Positions 11,764 to 22,754 of a DNA stretch of 64,000 nt are shown here, piece by piece. Source of the DNA: Gliomastix tumulicola (lineage: Eukaryota; Ascomycota; Sordariomycetes; Hypocreales; Bionectriaceae); the NCBI GenBank assembly GCA_001599755.1, contig BCHX01000011.1, positions 178,300 to 242,299 on the forward strand. The letters are read 5' to 3'. The notes below the pieces were generated by a model that was given only the letters and a program-made list of their open reading frames with translations, did not search any database and was not told where the DNA came from. The first letter of the stretch is position 1. Each line of letters starts with the position of its first letter. The position numbers were made by a program, and so were the translations under genes.

Positions 11764-13216
11764 TCATCCGCCCTCATGTGTCTCCAGGATGCCAATGTCG
11801 AGAGTGCCCTGCGCGGACTCCATTCCTCCTTGCCCATATCGGTCAACCAAGGTCTGGATCGTCTCGGTGACCCTGCAGTATTGTGAGTGGAGAGTAAATA
11901 TGGGATAGAAAGACGTCGACGTACATGTCAAGAAAGAGTGTTTTGTCCGGAAACAGAGTCGAGGCGTGCAAGTCGAAGCGTCTAACGCCGCGGATCAGCG
12001 ATGAGCCCTCGACAGCCATATGAGCGCTTGTGCACTTACAGGGAATAGAGCAAGATCCTATCGTCGTAATCGCCTGCCGGCTCGGATGGCGCAATGTGGG
12101 ATCGATAGGCATTGAAGCAGAGCTCTCCTAACTTGTTTCTCTCCGGAAGCCAGTTCCCAAGCTCATCTGTAGACCATGACACATCAGCCACTGCCTCAGC
12201 GGGGCGGTTTGAACCATGATGCTGCGCGTACACTCGTTATGGGCGTAGAAGCTAGCAGGATCATAGATCCTACACTCCTTTACGCTGTCCTGGAGTACGC
12301 TCACGTTCCCGTACCACAGATCACCATGCACGAGCGACGGCTTCACGGATCGGCCGTCACGTTCCAGCGGCCGCAGGAGTCTGGGGATGACAATGTGGAA
12401 GAGGAGAGGTAAGAGGTGGTCCAGCTCGGGCGGGTGAGGGCCAACCCGCTTCTCTCTGACTTGGAAGACATGCCGCAGGCCATTGGCAAAAGCAGCCTCC
12501 CAGCTGTCGTACCAGGTATTATCCTGACGCAGGTCTCCGTTGTAGGTGGCGCATCCGTAGCCGAATTTGCCAGTAGGGGACTTGCTACTTTTGTGGAGGA
12601 TCGCGAGCTGGCGGCAGAATTCGTCGGGATCGGGCAGGAGGTCCTTGTCGTTTCGAAAATGGTAAAACTTAGACAGGTAGAAATGAGCCTCGTCGTTGCT
12701 TGCAAAGGTGCCCCATGTGATCGGCTCGACGCAGATTTCAGGGACAATCGCGTGAATGTCTCGCGTGGAGACGAGCTCGCCCTTTATGGCCTCGCGGCCG
12801 TCGTTCTTGAAAGACACCTGAGGCCCGACCGAGTTAGTTGCCCGGAGGACTCCGTGTGTATGGTCTCTTTGTCTCGGTGATATCGTGCTAACCTTTAAGA
12901 AGCAGCTTTTCTCCTCTCCGTCTGTGCCGAGGACATCAATGCGGAATAGTTGGGCCCAGGCAGATTTGTATGGAAGCTCGCTCACGTCTGGAACGCCATC
13001 GAAATCAGGCAGTGCTAATGGTGGCTCATCCCATCAGCCCTTCTCCGCGTTGACTATTTCTTGGTGAGAGGACCAACCTCGTCGCACATTGTCGTCCTCC
13101 CCCACATCTTTTACGGTCAGCGCCATAGTCTTCTCGTCCATGGCTGTAACCTTCCCTACGCGAATTGCGGCTTCGGCTGACACAGATGGACCACGGCTGT
13201 CGAGAGACTGCGACAC
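11764..13216 (-). CDS. Fructosamine/ketosamine-3-kinase-like protein
   Basis: Fructosamine kinase family (FN3K): ATP-dependent phosphorylation of sugar amines on glycated proteins or small molecules, presumably cytosolic. Six exons give 379 aa: 13216-13078, 13014-12893, 12817-12232, 12166-12040, 11981-11925 and 11872-11764. Introns are 52-75 nt with proper GT..AG ends (one has CTAAC), and all phases close. Kinase hallmarks are LVHGDLWYGN (catalytic loop) and YDPASFYAHNEYELG (metal-binding Asp). The splice at 12232/12167 restores the Tyr in HNEYELGNW, which supports the model. SPTGKFGY and VIPRLLRPLE are typical of fungal members. Length is normal, perhaps with an N-terminal extension of ~40 residues. 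The gene is flanked by the two 157-bp repeats. The substrate is unknown. Confidence 0.9.
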
Positions 13217-13572
13217 ACACGGAACAAGGGACTATGAACCGATCTTTTTTCCCTGGGGCCATCCATCCTTTTGTCTGTCATCCGTCTCGCGCGGTCCAGG
13301 TGGGGCGCTTAGCGCAATCTTTCTTCGTCGTCGTCCATGAGCCATAACCAGCATTGGAGAGGGGGGCGGGTCTTAATCGAGTCTTTAAGGTAATGGAAGG
13401 GCCATCGAGCCCTCCCACTGGCTGCCTTCCTAGTCAAGTGTGAGTTAGCCGCCAGACCTAGTGATGGGAACAAAGACACTTGCGTTGACCCTCACAACTG
13501 GGCTACCAATCTACTCCCACTTCACACCCAAGAGCCGTGCCCCGAGAACCATCGCAGCCGCCCTCTAGCTAG
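13217..13572. other. Presumed promoter region of the FN3K-like gene
   Basis: No gene seen. Upstream of the leftward FN3K-like start at 13216. No specific regulatory motif identified. Confidence 0.35.
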
Positions 13573-14040
13573 ATGCGTGAACCGAAAAATGGCGAACGAT
13601 CGCGCGGTGCCTCCCTCCTCTCTGAATCGCTGCGGGACTGGCATATCCGACCGGAAGTCGACGCGAACTGGAGGAATCACGAAGGTCGGACGCCGCTTTC
13701 TAGGCGGCCAGGATTGGACACCAGAGCGATCGTCGAGCGCCTCCTAGCGTCATAGAGCACCGCCATAGACTCGAGGATGGTAAGAGTCGGCCGACGCTAT
13801 CCCATGCGGTCGGAAGTGGGAGCGAGACGGTGGCCCGGCGGCTCATCGATAAGGGGCCAGCCGTCCAAGTCAAGGACAGCTGTGGATCGACAGCACGGAT
13901 TTTGCTCGTAAAATAGATACGCGAGGCATTGGACGGGAACAAAGAAATCCGCTCGTTGTCGTCGACCAGGAGCATCAGCTGGCCACCGGCTGCTGAGGGA
14001 AGGGAGATGGAAGTGGAGGCCCGCCGCTGAGCTCGTTAGG
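13573..14040 (+). pseudogene. Ankyrin-repeat remnant
   Basis: The frame from 13573 ends in VDANWRNHEGRTPL and AIVERLLAS, a recognisable ankyrin unit, at a stop (13753-13755). A second unit (SHAVGSGSETVARRLIDKGP, then VQVKDSCGSTA) follows in a different frame at about 13795-13905. Two units in two frames with no full gene suggest a decayed ankyrin-repeat protein. Confidence 0.6.
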
Positions 14041-14144
14041 AACTGGTCCAAGGGAACCTAACGCTAGAGACTGTGGCCATGCCATACACCCCCTTTCTCG
14101 TCGCCCACACACGACCTGACGCCGGTTCCAGTTTCTAACCACTT

Positions 14145-14320
14145 TTAGGTATACGCCGCGTCAAACTAGAGGCCGGCACTCTGACTTCCCATGCTGGCCG
14201 ATATCGATCCTGTGTTCTCGGCCCCTTCACGGTCGAAGCCCCACTGGACTGCTCGTAATCAGACGGCTGGTATGGCGCGCGCCGTAGTATCACAGTGCGC
14301 CCAATTCTCTGCTCGCAAGT
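14145..14320. repeat. Diverged repeat R5, right part
   Basis: Aligns with 46060-46280 (shared GTATACGCCGCGTCAAACTA versus GTATACACCGCGTCAAACTA, then TGTGTTCTCGGC). No ORF. Confidence 0.65.
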
Positions 14321-14324
14321 CGGA

Positions 14325-14480
14325 GAGGAGCCCCTAACCGCATGAGGAGAGCGCCTGGATGGATTATAGTTACTCCGAAAAAGTCGGACCTACCCCTTTA
14401 AGCGCTCAAGATGCAGGTTCTTGCATTAGTTGAGAAGAATGAAGCCAATTATACCGCAATGAAGCACCGCGAATGTAACA
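14325..14480. repeat. ~157-bp dispersed repeat, copy 2
   Basis: Second copy of the element at 11107-11263, same orientation, only a few substitutions. Both end in AATGTAACA. Confidence 0.85.
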
Positions 14481-15193
14481 GGGCCAAAGTACGTACTCGT
14501 ACACTATGTCGCGTCACATTTTTGTCGACCAGCGAGATGCAGGCGTCGGCGACGGACAAGGATTATCTTAGCAACTAGTCCATCTTAGTAATCGGTGGGC
14601 CTTGCACCATCACCGAGCAGTACCACATGCATTGCGGGGAGACGAGTGAGTGGCTAGTCCATGACCAATCCGAAACCTTTCGGAATGGGAGTAATGTTGG
14701 GCATTGCTTTGTACTACTGTCATATTTCCCAGTTTCTTCTGCATCTCTTTCTTTCTTTCCATCGTCTCTATCTCGCTCCGCATCGGCCTCTTCCCCAGCA
14801 TCCGGATCCCGAAGCCATTCCCTGTCGCTCCTGTGCGAGGGTTTTGATTTCTCTGTTCTCAAAATCCCCCCCGCGTGTTAGCCCGAGCCAGGTGACCATC
14901 GTCATATATTGTCAACCAGCAGAGAGGGAGGGGGCGACCATATGCCCATACCCACACCCATCGCCTTCATCATCGTACTCTTATTAGCTCATGCGTACCT
15001 CCTCGGGCACCCCCCTCGGGACCTCGCCAGCGTCATACCCAAATTTCTCGACCCTGCCACTTAGGTCAGACCTGTCTGGGTGCCGTTGACCTTTTTTTTA
15101 GTTTGGTCCCCCCCTCTCGGTTTGGTCGACACTCTGTCCAGACGGCGAGTCTACTTTACGGGAACCAACAACACCCTGCCCTTTGCTGCACAC
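14481..15193. other. Upstream region of the transcription factor
   Basis: No separate gene is supported. A possible extra 5' exon could start at the ATG near 14990 (MRTSSGTPLGTSP) with a poly-T acceptor at about 15100, but I could not confirm it. No Cys-rich zinc-cluster sequence is visible here. Confidence 0.3.
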
Positions 15194-17624
15194 ATGGAGC
15201 CTACGGAGACCCAGTTGTTCTGCGATTTTAACTCAGATGATATCTGTTTAGATGCGTCTACTGGGTTCGGTCCCGAAGAGCAGAATCAGTCGCAATCGTC
15301 GGTATCACCTTGCACCAATGATGGAGTACAGGTCACGGGCCCTTACGTGGCCCCTGCCATCCTTTCGGGTAAGCACTCCTTGGCGCTGTTGACGAGATCT
15401 TTAGCCGTTTCGAGAAGCCCGCGTAGCATGTCCTCGCTGTGTGATGACATACCGAACTACCACCCGCCTCGGTGCGATCTGCGAGCGCCGTCGAATAGCA
15501 TGCTAGGACCCGCTGCTGACATTCAATGTAGAGACCGCTGGTTCTGTAGGCGCCTCGCCTATTATAATATCAAACGCAGAATCTCAAAATTCCACAAGTC
15601 AGCCACCCGGCCCTCCAGCCGATAGGACAGAAGCTAGCCCGACTGCCAGCTCATCTACTAGCCCACCTAACCGAGTGGTCTCTTCCACTATCGCCCAGCC
15701 GACTAAGCTACCCAATAAGCTGCGCAGCCCGTTCCGAGATCACTGCGGCACCTACGGGAAGTTTGAGCTTCACGCCTTCCACCTACCAGACGGTGGCTTT
15801 GTTGATAGCTACATCAAAGTGAAGTGGACGTCGGATCAAGAGAAGCTGTCGCGGTCGCCCAAGCTGCTTCAGGCCGATGAAATCGCTAGGGCTGTTGATC
15901 CAAGGAACCGGTATATTCCATATGATCCAAGTACGGTCACATCCCCTCCCGACAGTATCGACGATACATCAGTTGTTCCCCGTCGACCATCTCCACGACT
16001 CGTGCCTAGCCAGTTTGGCCACATGGCCAAAATGAACCCCGGTGACCGGCTTTTGTGGGACTTCTGTAAGTTCTCTGGTTACTTCCAGTCCCCGTTCATA
16101 CTTTGCAGGTGTTGGAGGGTCGAGGCAGGAAGTTCCTAGCACACACTACGCAGCTAACCAAACTGGTCTCCTAGATATCAATAACTGGTGCCCCGCCCGC
16201 AGTATTCTTGTGAAGTCAAACCTCTGGCTCAACGAGTTCGCNAGTATGCAACAGTCTGATGCTGTTCGAGCCGCTATCCAATGTCTTGCCGGGACCTATG
16301 TCTACGACTACACCCCTACTGTGGACTTGGCACGTCGCGTCAACGCACTCTTTGCAGTTGCTGAACGCCGGTTAACGGAGCTTCTCAATCACTTCGCGCT
16401 CGTCGATGTCCTGACCGAAAGCGATAGCAATGAGCTTGTCGCGATTGCCTCGATGCTCTCGATGCAGGATGTAGGTTCTTCGTCTAGCTAACTAATCCTT
16501 TGTCTGACTAGTACTATACAGGTCGTCGTTTTCGAACGTCGAATCAAAGGGCACTCTCCTCGATGGTGGATAGGTTTCTCACAGGCTGCACGATGCCTCA
16601 AGGCGTCGGACACAGGCCAACGATGGTGGAACCGCACCAACATGCAGGTCTCCTCTCTTCGCATTGCACAGTCAATCGTGGTTTGCCGTTCCATCATCAT
16701 CTCGCAGCCGATGATGGAGCTCGCCAAGCCGGGAGACTTCATGCCTGTCGAAGAAATCCAAAGATACGAGTGGCTTCTTGACGACACGCCTGAAGGGATG
16801 CTGGAGATCCAGGGCGGCTGCGGCTTCTCGAAGAAGCTGCTTGTCGTCCTCAACCACATCACGCACTTGGCAGCTATGATGCAGCAAGAACCACGAAACT
16901 TTTCGACTCCAATATCTATCCAGTATCAACTTCAAAAGCTCCAGGGCATGAAGCAATGGAGCCGCGAGACATCCACTTTCCAGAATGCCAGCGAACAGTC
17001 ACAGCACATCGAGTGGCTTCGACAAGTTCCCCCGGCGTACAGGATTGACAACCGTAAAGACATGACCAACGTAACTGCTGAGTGCTGGAGGATTGCTGCA
17101 ATCCTTTACTTACAGTGCCGTGCTCTGAGGTGTGTTTTGTTCATCGCAATACTAATGTAGTTCAACACTGACCACTCTTACAGGCTCCCTCGGAACCATC
17201 AGGATGTTATCTCTAATCTCGACGACTTGACGAGGTGCATCCGAGTTATGCCGACCTCAGGCTCTTGTTTCACAGCGCAAGCGCCGCTCTTCCCAGTGTT
17301 CCTGCTAGGCCTGCTGGCAACAAGGTATCACCATTGGGACATATCACGCCAATGGTTCGAGTTGGTGGTTCGAACACCTGTTAGAAGTGTAAGTTTCAAC
17401 TGCTTGTTTTATTCTCTATCTGATCCTAGCTAACCGTTGCTTTCCGATATCTTCAGAGTGTCCCGCCACTATACGTCGCACTGAAAAGGATCTGGCTATG
17501 GATTGAGGACGAAATACCCCTCGGCAGCACGGCGGTGTCACCGGCCATTGGCGAGCGACTCCCTTGGTGGGAAAAGCTCGTTGCCCGTGTTCAGAGGGAG
17601 GGAGGAATACTCTGCCTAACATGA
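15194..17624 (+). CDS. Fungal_trans_2 domain transcription factor (ACR-2-like)
   Basis: Putative nuclear regulator of the fungus-specific transcription factor domain 2 group. Six exons give 661 aa: 15194-15368, 15532-16065, 16175-16470, 16522-17129, 17184-17388 and 17457-17624, all phases closing. The start of exon 3 at 16175 gives WDFYINNWCPARSILVKSN, the typical domain opening. It is followed by AVRAAIQCLAGTYVYDY, then a C-terminal VPPLYVALKRIWLWIEDE. The usual N-terminal Zn(2)Cys(6) cluster is not found in this model or just upstream; it may be in an unrecognised 5' exon or truly absent. Base 16242 is N. A decayed copy of the last exon is at 46380-46530. Confidence 0.85.
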
Positions 17625-18304
17625 CATGGTGGGCAGGGACGCATCAGGAATAAAGTCAGATAGAGAGAAAGGGACTGGGCGGAAATCAGGCGCAAGTGGG
17701 CGATGGACAACATTAAATCGGGAGGCAGGCTACAGACCTTCCTGCATAAACGCCAGATTCTGGGAAGCCAAAAGAAGGGGGAATTAGCGTAATTGGTAAC
17801 TGACAAGTACTAGTTCCGGAATTCGCGCGCAAATGAGCAACAGGAAAGAAGGCAGATGTGACGAACCTCCTTTCCACGCGCTGTTGCGAACGAAACGAAC
17901 TCCTGGCTAGGTACATCGGGATGGCACCAGATCTCGATTAGAGAACGAGCGATAGGGCTCTTGTAGGTGGCAATAGCTTTTGTCCCCTTCGCACAGCAGA
18001 CTGTGTGAGGGGATTACAGATCCAACAGGCTTGCATGATCGTCTCCAGGTTGGTCGATGCAAGACGGTTGGGCGGTAAACATTGTCGTGGTCGTGGACGT
18101 GGACGGTGGTATCCAGGTGGCCATCTCATGGACTTTGTCTGAACACGCCGTCTTACTCGCCACCGGTGGTCTTCGGTGCGTAGGCGAACCCATATTCTTC
18201 ATGTTCTCTCGTCTGGTCTGGACTGGTCTGGTCTGGTCCTGGGGCACGACCTTCTCTCGACTCGTCCATCTGTTGCGAAGGCTTTTCGTTGTCAGACTGG
18301 CGTA
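17625..18304. other. No supported gene
   Basis: Downstream of the transcription factor. The first ~80 bp resemble 46475-46540, continuing the duplication that includes the last exon. Otherwise no ORF or motif. A short TCTGGTCTGGACTGGTCTGG tandem lies near 18215. Confidence 0.35.
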
Positions 18305-19780
18305 AAGGGAACCAGACCTAGACTGTAGATTGCGCCCAAAGTCAGCAACCGGCTGTGGCCATTCAGATGCTCGAGGAGTCGAAGTGGGAAGGGATTTTGC
18401 GGACGAAGCTAGGTCCGCAATGAGAAGGACCGTTCTCCTGAGGCCTTTTCACGACCACAATCCCGTGAAGCCCGCTGGGCCATGCACCCACTTTCTTCGC
18501 ATTCGTCTCGTGGAATGGGTGCTGGGGCGGCGGGCTAACAGGTCTCGACTGTGTGGGCGCCTAGTAGGACAAAATCGTGGTTTCTGATAGCAAGCGACGA
18601 CCAGCTAGAGGTGAAGCCTGGTGCCTTGGGGGCGCGGTAAAGGGCGACCGTCGTGACGCTCTGTTTTGAGCCAAATGACCGGCGGATGCGTAACCATCTG
18701 TGACTAAGGGGCAGACGGTTAAACGGTTCTTCCGATCCGAATGTCCACCTAGCGAAAGTAGCATGCCAAAAGGCGGCCACCAGGTCTAATGATCTAACAT
18801 GGACGCCTCTCTAGGCCTACCTACTAAAGCACTTCTTGATCTATACTTCTCTGTCTACAACGGCATGCAGCGAATATCACCGCCCATAGGGTGGTGAGAG
18901 GGTACAGCTCGCCGTCCACTTCTTCGTTGCAGAGCTTGCCTGGTAAACAGGCGGTCAATAGGGGGACGGGTACGGAGTACCCGTCCATCTAAAATCGGAC
19001 GGGGCCCGTCCCAATTACCGTATCTGGTATAGCCCCTCCGTTGTCGGCTTCCCTCTACATCGCTTAGACGCTTGTCGTTTAATGGAATATCGCCCTGAGG
19101 AGCTTCCGACGCGGCCTGAAGTGCAGTGTGCATTGCCTCCGGAGGATAATTCGCTGCCTATATTGGTCTGGTAGGCTTCTGTTGCCAGTACTACAAAATA
19201 ACTGAAATATGCGATGATGATCGCGTATTTCAATCCTCATTTGTTTGCCTGCTAGTGTCCTCCATGGATCTTCCTGCAATAGAAGCATGGCCTCTATTTG
19301 ATGCCCAAGCGTTGATACTTGGACGAGGGCATCCCGCAACCCATATCGGGAGGGAGCAGTCATCTGGAAAAAGTCGAAGTCCAGTCAAGATTACATTTCA
19401 TGTGAGGATTCTCGAATAGGATTATTATTCTAGGCACCTAAGCTCTGTAAACAAGTTCTGCCGGACTGAACTAATTTCTCTTGGCTTTGATAATCCTCAG
19501 GGCAATATTCAATTAGAGAGAATCGTTTGAATGCATATAGAGGGGCCGATAACGGAAAAGCTATACTGGATGTGGTAATTGGGACGGGCCCCGTCCGATT
19601 TTACATGGACGGGTACCCGTCCCCCTATTGACCGCCTGGTAAACAGCCCATCGAGTCGAAATATCCGCCCGCTCGGCTCTCTTCCGTCACTCCATCTCGT
19701 TCGTACCGACATTCAAAGCTGATCACCGTGTTCGACGACCCGAAGTGCGCTCGGTCATGGTCACCGTCAATCCGTGCATG
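18305..19780. repeat. Dispersed repeat family R4, copy A (interrupted by a MITE)
   Basis: Aligns with 23555-24750 and 47145-48150. Shared landmarks are TGTAGATTGCGC with GTCAGCAACCGGC (18325-18350), AAGCTAGGTCCGC (~18407) and ACGGTTCTTCCG (~18723). The MITE at 18950-19636 lies inside it: sequence resembling the other copies resumes at about 19656 (GTCGAAATATCCGC versus GTCGAAATTTCCGC). Nature of R4 unknown. Confidence 0.65.
18950..19636. mobile_element. Nonautonomous DNA transposon (MITE, Mutator-like) with TIRs and 9-bp TSD
   Basis: The left end from GGCGGTCAATAGGGGGACGG and the reverse complement of the right end match over about 85 bp, through TCGGACGGGGCCCGTCCCAA and on to GTATAGC. The left arm has a 7-bp extra GGAGTAC. 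The 687-bp element is flanked by the perfect 9-bp direct repeat TGGTAAACA at 18941-18949 and 19637-19645. Long TIRs plus a 9-bp target duplication are characteristic of Mutator-like elements. The interior (about 530 bp) is AT-richer than its surroundings and encodes no transposase, so mobility would need a transposase elsewhere. Confidence 0.92.
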
Positions 19781-20049
19781 CCGCCTAATCCTGCGATGCA
19801 CGGCATAGCGAGAACTTGGGTCTTCGTAAGACAAGGAAGTTCATATAGAACATGGTACTCTTCAGTAGATAGCCCGGACGCAAGGCTTCGCGAGGTCCTA
19901 CTTCTTGCCTTCCCGTGGCTCGGGGTCTGCGACATGGCCAAGACGAGAAAGAGATTTCTAACTTGGGACCTTGGAAAAGGCAGGATACCTGCTACGAGGT
20001 TTCTGCGGACGAGCGCGCTGATACTCAGCCCTGGGATAGGTATCCCCAC

Positions 20050-21335
20050 CACTAATAGCAATAGCAAACGCATTGTCGCGACCGCCCATCGTATACCGGC
20101 CGGCCAACCATGGTGATTCCCTCCTAGACAAGGGATCCGTCACGAATACCTGGTCGGCTAGGGGTTCTGTTCAATTAGATCAGGCTTCCGGGCCGTCTCC
20201 TTAATCCCATTCCTGTAGTTCCTGACCGAGGGCTTCTGTGTGTCCATGCAGGTCCTCGGGGCCTAGTGCCTTAATGGTACGGGCCCAGAGATGCCCTGTT
20301 TGGTCAGCTAGACCTAATATTCTCGCCGGCCCTTGTGTTGTGCTGGGGGCAGGAGATCGATCGCTCGACATGCCTAGGGAAGTGTTCGGCGGGCTGATGT
20401 TGAATCGGGTCATGCGTGGGATGGCAAAGGCCACGTCAATCTGTGTGACTATGCTCGCGTAGGTCGGAGTGTCGGTTATTGATTGTAAGAGTTGGATCGC
20501 TGGAAAGTCGGCGCAGCCGTCGCGGGGCACCAATTCGGCTTGAAACATCAGCGATGACGGGTAGCGGGCCGTCGGAATCGAGAGGAAGAGGAATTGGCCT
20601 GCCAGAATAGCCGGATACGGCGTGCCTCGCGATCTCTGTTGACTCTCTGCTCCACGGAACTACTGCAGCGAATTGTTGTGAGTCCGCCCTGTCGGGTCTT
20701 GCACTTCTTGTCGAATCCGGGTTTCTCGAACTTGTACACGTACACACACATGCAACCGAGCGGCTGATTGGTACTGGCAGTGCCTGGGTCGACTAGCTTC
20801 CACGATTGCATCTGCGTGTAGCCATCGAGGCAAGTCTTGTTGGCAAGGAGCATTGACTCCGTCAGGGGCCGAATGGAAGGGAAGAGGAGGGGAAGGGAAA
20901 GAAGAGGTGTTCTTGTATTCGAATGTGGCGGCGGCCGGCGCAGCAGGTGCGGCTTTTAGTTCCTTCCTCTTGGCAGGCATGGTGGTTGCCTGGGCTCAAA
21001 GTCAGCAGCGACTGTAAAGGCTGTAGCCAGCTTCTCTTCGAGGCTGTGTTTGATCAGGGTCAGAAGCGAATAGCCCCTCAATCAAGGCATTGGAATTTTG
21101 AATTGTCGGAAATGATGTGTGTATCTGTGCCTGTGTAGGCTGCCAAGATCTGCATCCCTCGAGCCCAGGATAACGGCGCTAGTTGGGTGCCTCAGGCTCT
21201 GACCTAGCCATATTCTCCGCCTCGTTGCTGGGGAAAACGCCCCCCACCACCCAGACTCAAACACCCTGCCCTACCAGTCATATCTTACTGATACCTACAG
21301 GCGCCCACCAGTAGACACACTTATCAAGCACAATT
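20050..21335 (-). mobile_element. Degenerate Ty1/copia reverse-transcriptase region, copy A
   Basis: Minus-strand reading finds copia RT landmarks in order. These are WKLVDPGTASTNQPLGC and VYVYKFEKPGFDKKCKTR (about 20790-20690), then ELVPRDGCADFPAIQLLQS and ASIVTQIDVAFAIPRMTRFN (about 20540-20400). They correspond to the WxLV..YKFDxDG start and the YQ..YAxxxTRPDIAFAVSRLxRFN end of RVT_2. Only about 150 bp separates the two blocks, so the catalytic YxDD region is deleted. No terminal repeats were identified. It ends 120 bp before the PfkB gene. Confidence 0.82.
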
Positions 21336-21452
21336 ACTGCTACCACTCAAAGGCCGACTTCCCCGCTCCATCCTGAGGCACATATCATCCTGGAAAGTGC
21401 AGAAAACGTTCAGTGATTCGGTTATCAGCTTGGTCCTCAAGAATCTGACATC

Positions 21453-22730
21453 ATGAGACAGTTTATTGCAGTTGGCAATTGTGTCATCGATACCATTCTA
21501 AGGTATGATGGAATCAGCAACCGCAATGCTGACTTCTGCTTCCAATCAGTAGCTAATGTTAGTAGTATTCCCCATTTCATAGTGGAAGATGATAAGATCC
21601 GCGCTTATGATCTCACACGAAGAAGAGGGGGAAACTCAACTAACCTGATCGATGTCCTTGGGCAACTTTTCGAGAGTGAGGACAAACAGAACGTTTCGAT
21701 TGGCCTCAACCTAGTTGTCGTTCTCCCTGGTCGTTCATCACCAGCAGTACAGGAGGTCTTCGAGTCGTTGGGACCTGGCATAAACACCGCCCACTGCATC
21801 CATCGCGAGGAATCCAGCGAACCCTCATCAAGTTACATTATCAAGAACCTAGCATCTGACTCACGGAGCATCATCAGCTATAATACCTTGACAGATATGA
21901 AGCTGGATGAGTTCAGGCCAATTGCGGCCCACATGTCCCAAGAAGCTCCATGGTTTCACTTTGAAGTGAGTCTTTATTGTTGAATACTCAAAATAAATCA
22001 CATGTCCTAATCAACAACAGGGTCGGATACCGGACGTGACACTTGCCTGCATCAAGCATTTGCGAAAGTCGGTGGCAGGTCTCATGGTCAGCGTGGAGAT
22101 TGAGAAATATCCAAGGGATGGGCTGCAAGAACTCGTCCCTCACGCTGATGTGGTCTTTTACTCCAAGACTTGGGCTGTGGTACGTATCTATCTATCCCCC
22201 ATCCAAGTACCAAGAAAATGCCAAAAGCAATCTAAATCATGGAGGTAGGGGAATGGATACGAAGACCCTAGATCGTGCCTCGAGGCCCAAGCAAGGCTCG
22301 CCACAAATGCGTTAGTAGTCCATGCCGATATTTCCTGCCCCTCGCGTCAATATTGCAAGCTGACACTCCCACGAATAGAGTCCTGCTCTGTTGTACTTGG
22401 GGAGCTGAGGGTGCGTCGGCTTTTGAAACCTCGACCGGAACCTACTTCCAGCAGCCTGCATGGGTCTCTAAGACAGACGCAATCGTCGAGTAAGTAGCGA
22501 GAACTTCTCACTCTAGAATGTGCGTCTCTATGATGTGGGACATTCTGACGGGAACCAGCACTATTGGCGCCGGCGATACGTTCACTGCTGGCATACTCTA
22601 CTCGCTCCTAGCACACGAACGAGATTGGACACTGTCCCAGAAGCTCGGCTTTTCGAGCGAGCTTGCCGGCCGGAAGGTCATCCAAGAAGGATTCAAAGGT
22701 CTCGGAAGTCAGATGCGGGATAGAAAATGA
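21453..22730 (+). CDS. PfkB family carbohydrate kinase (ketohexokinase-like)
   Basis: PfkB/ribokinase-type sugar kinase, ATP plus a sugar such as a ketohexose to the sugar phosphate, cytosolic. Six exons give 318 aa: 21453-21502, 21563-21965, 22021-22179, 22249-22310, 22379-22489 and 22559-22730. All junctions are GT..AG and all phases close. Markers are FIAVGNCVIDTIL at the N-terminus, RRRGGNSTNLIDVL (sugar-binding Gly-Gly-Asn) and, at the last splice, DTIGAGDTFTAGIL, the PfkB signature with the catalytic Asp of GAGD. VLLCCTWGAEGASAF is typical of ketohexokinase-like fungal proteins. The stop is 24 bp from the 3' end of the opposing HAD gene. The exact sugar is not determinable. Confidence 0.9.
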
Positions 22731-22754
22731 TGTTCTTCTTCTCTATATAGGTGC

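Noticed and set aside
12416..12880. 154-codon plus-strand ORF
   Set aside because: Lies opposite exon 3 of the FN3K-like gene; no motifs of its own.
16488..16956. Minus-strand ORFs of 94-124 codons opposite the transcription factor
   Set aside because: They are shadows of exon 4: the plus strand has family motifs and consistent splicing, the minus strand does not.
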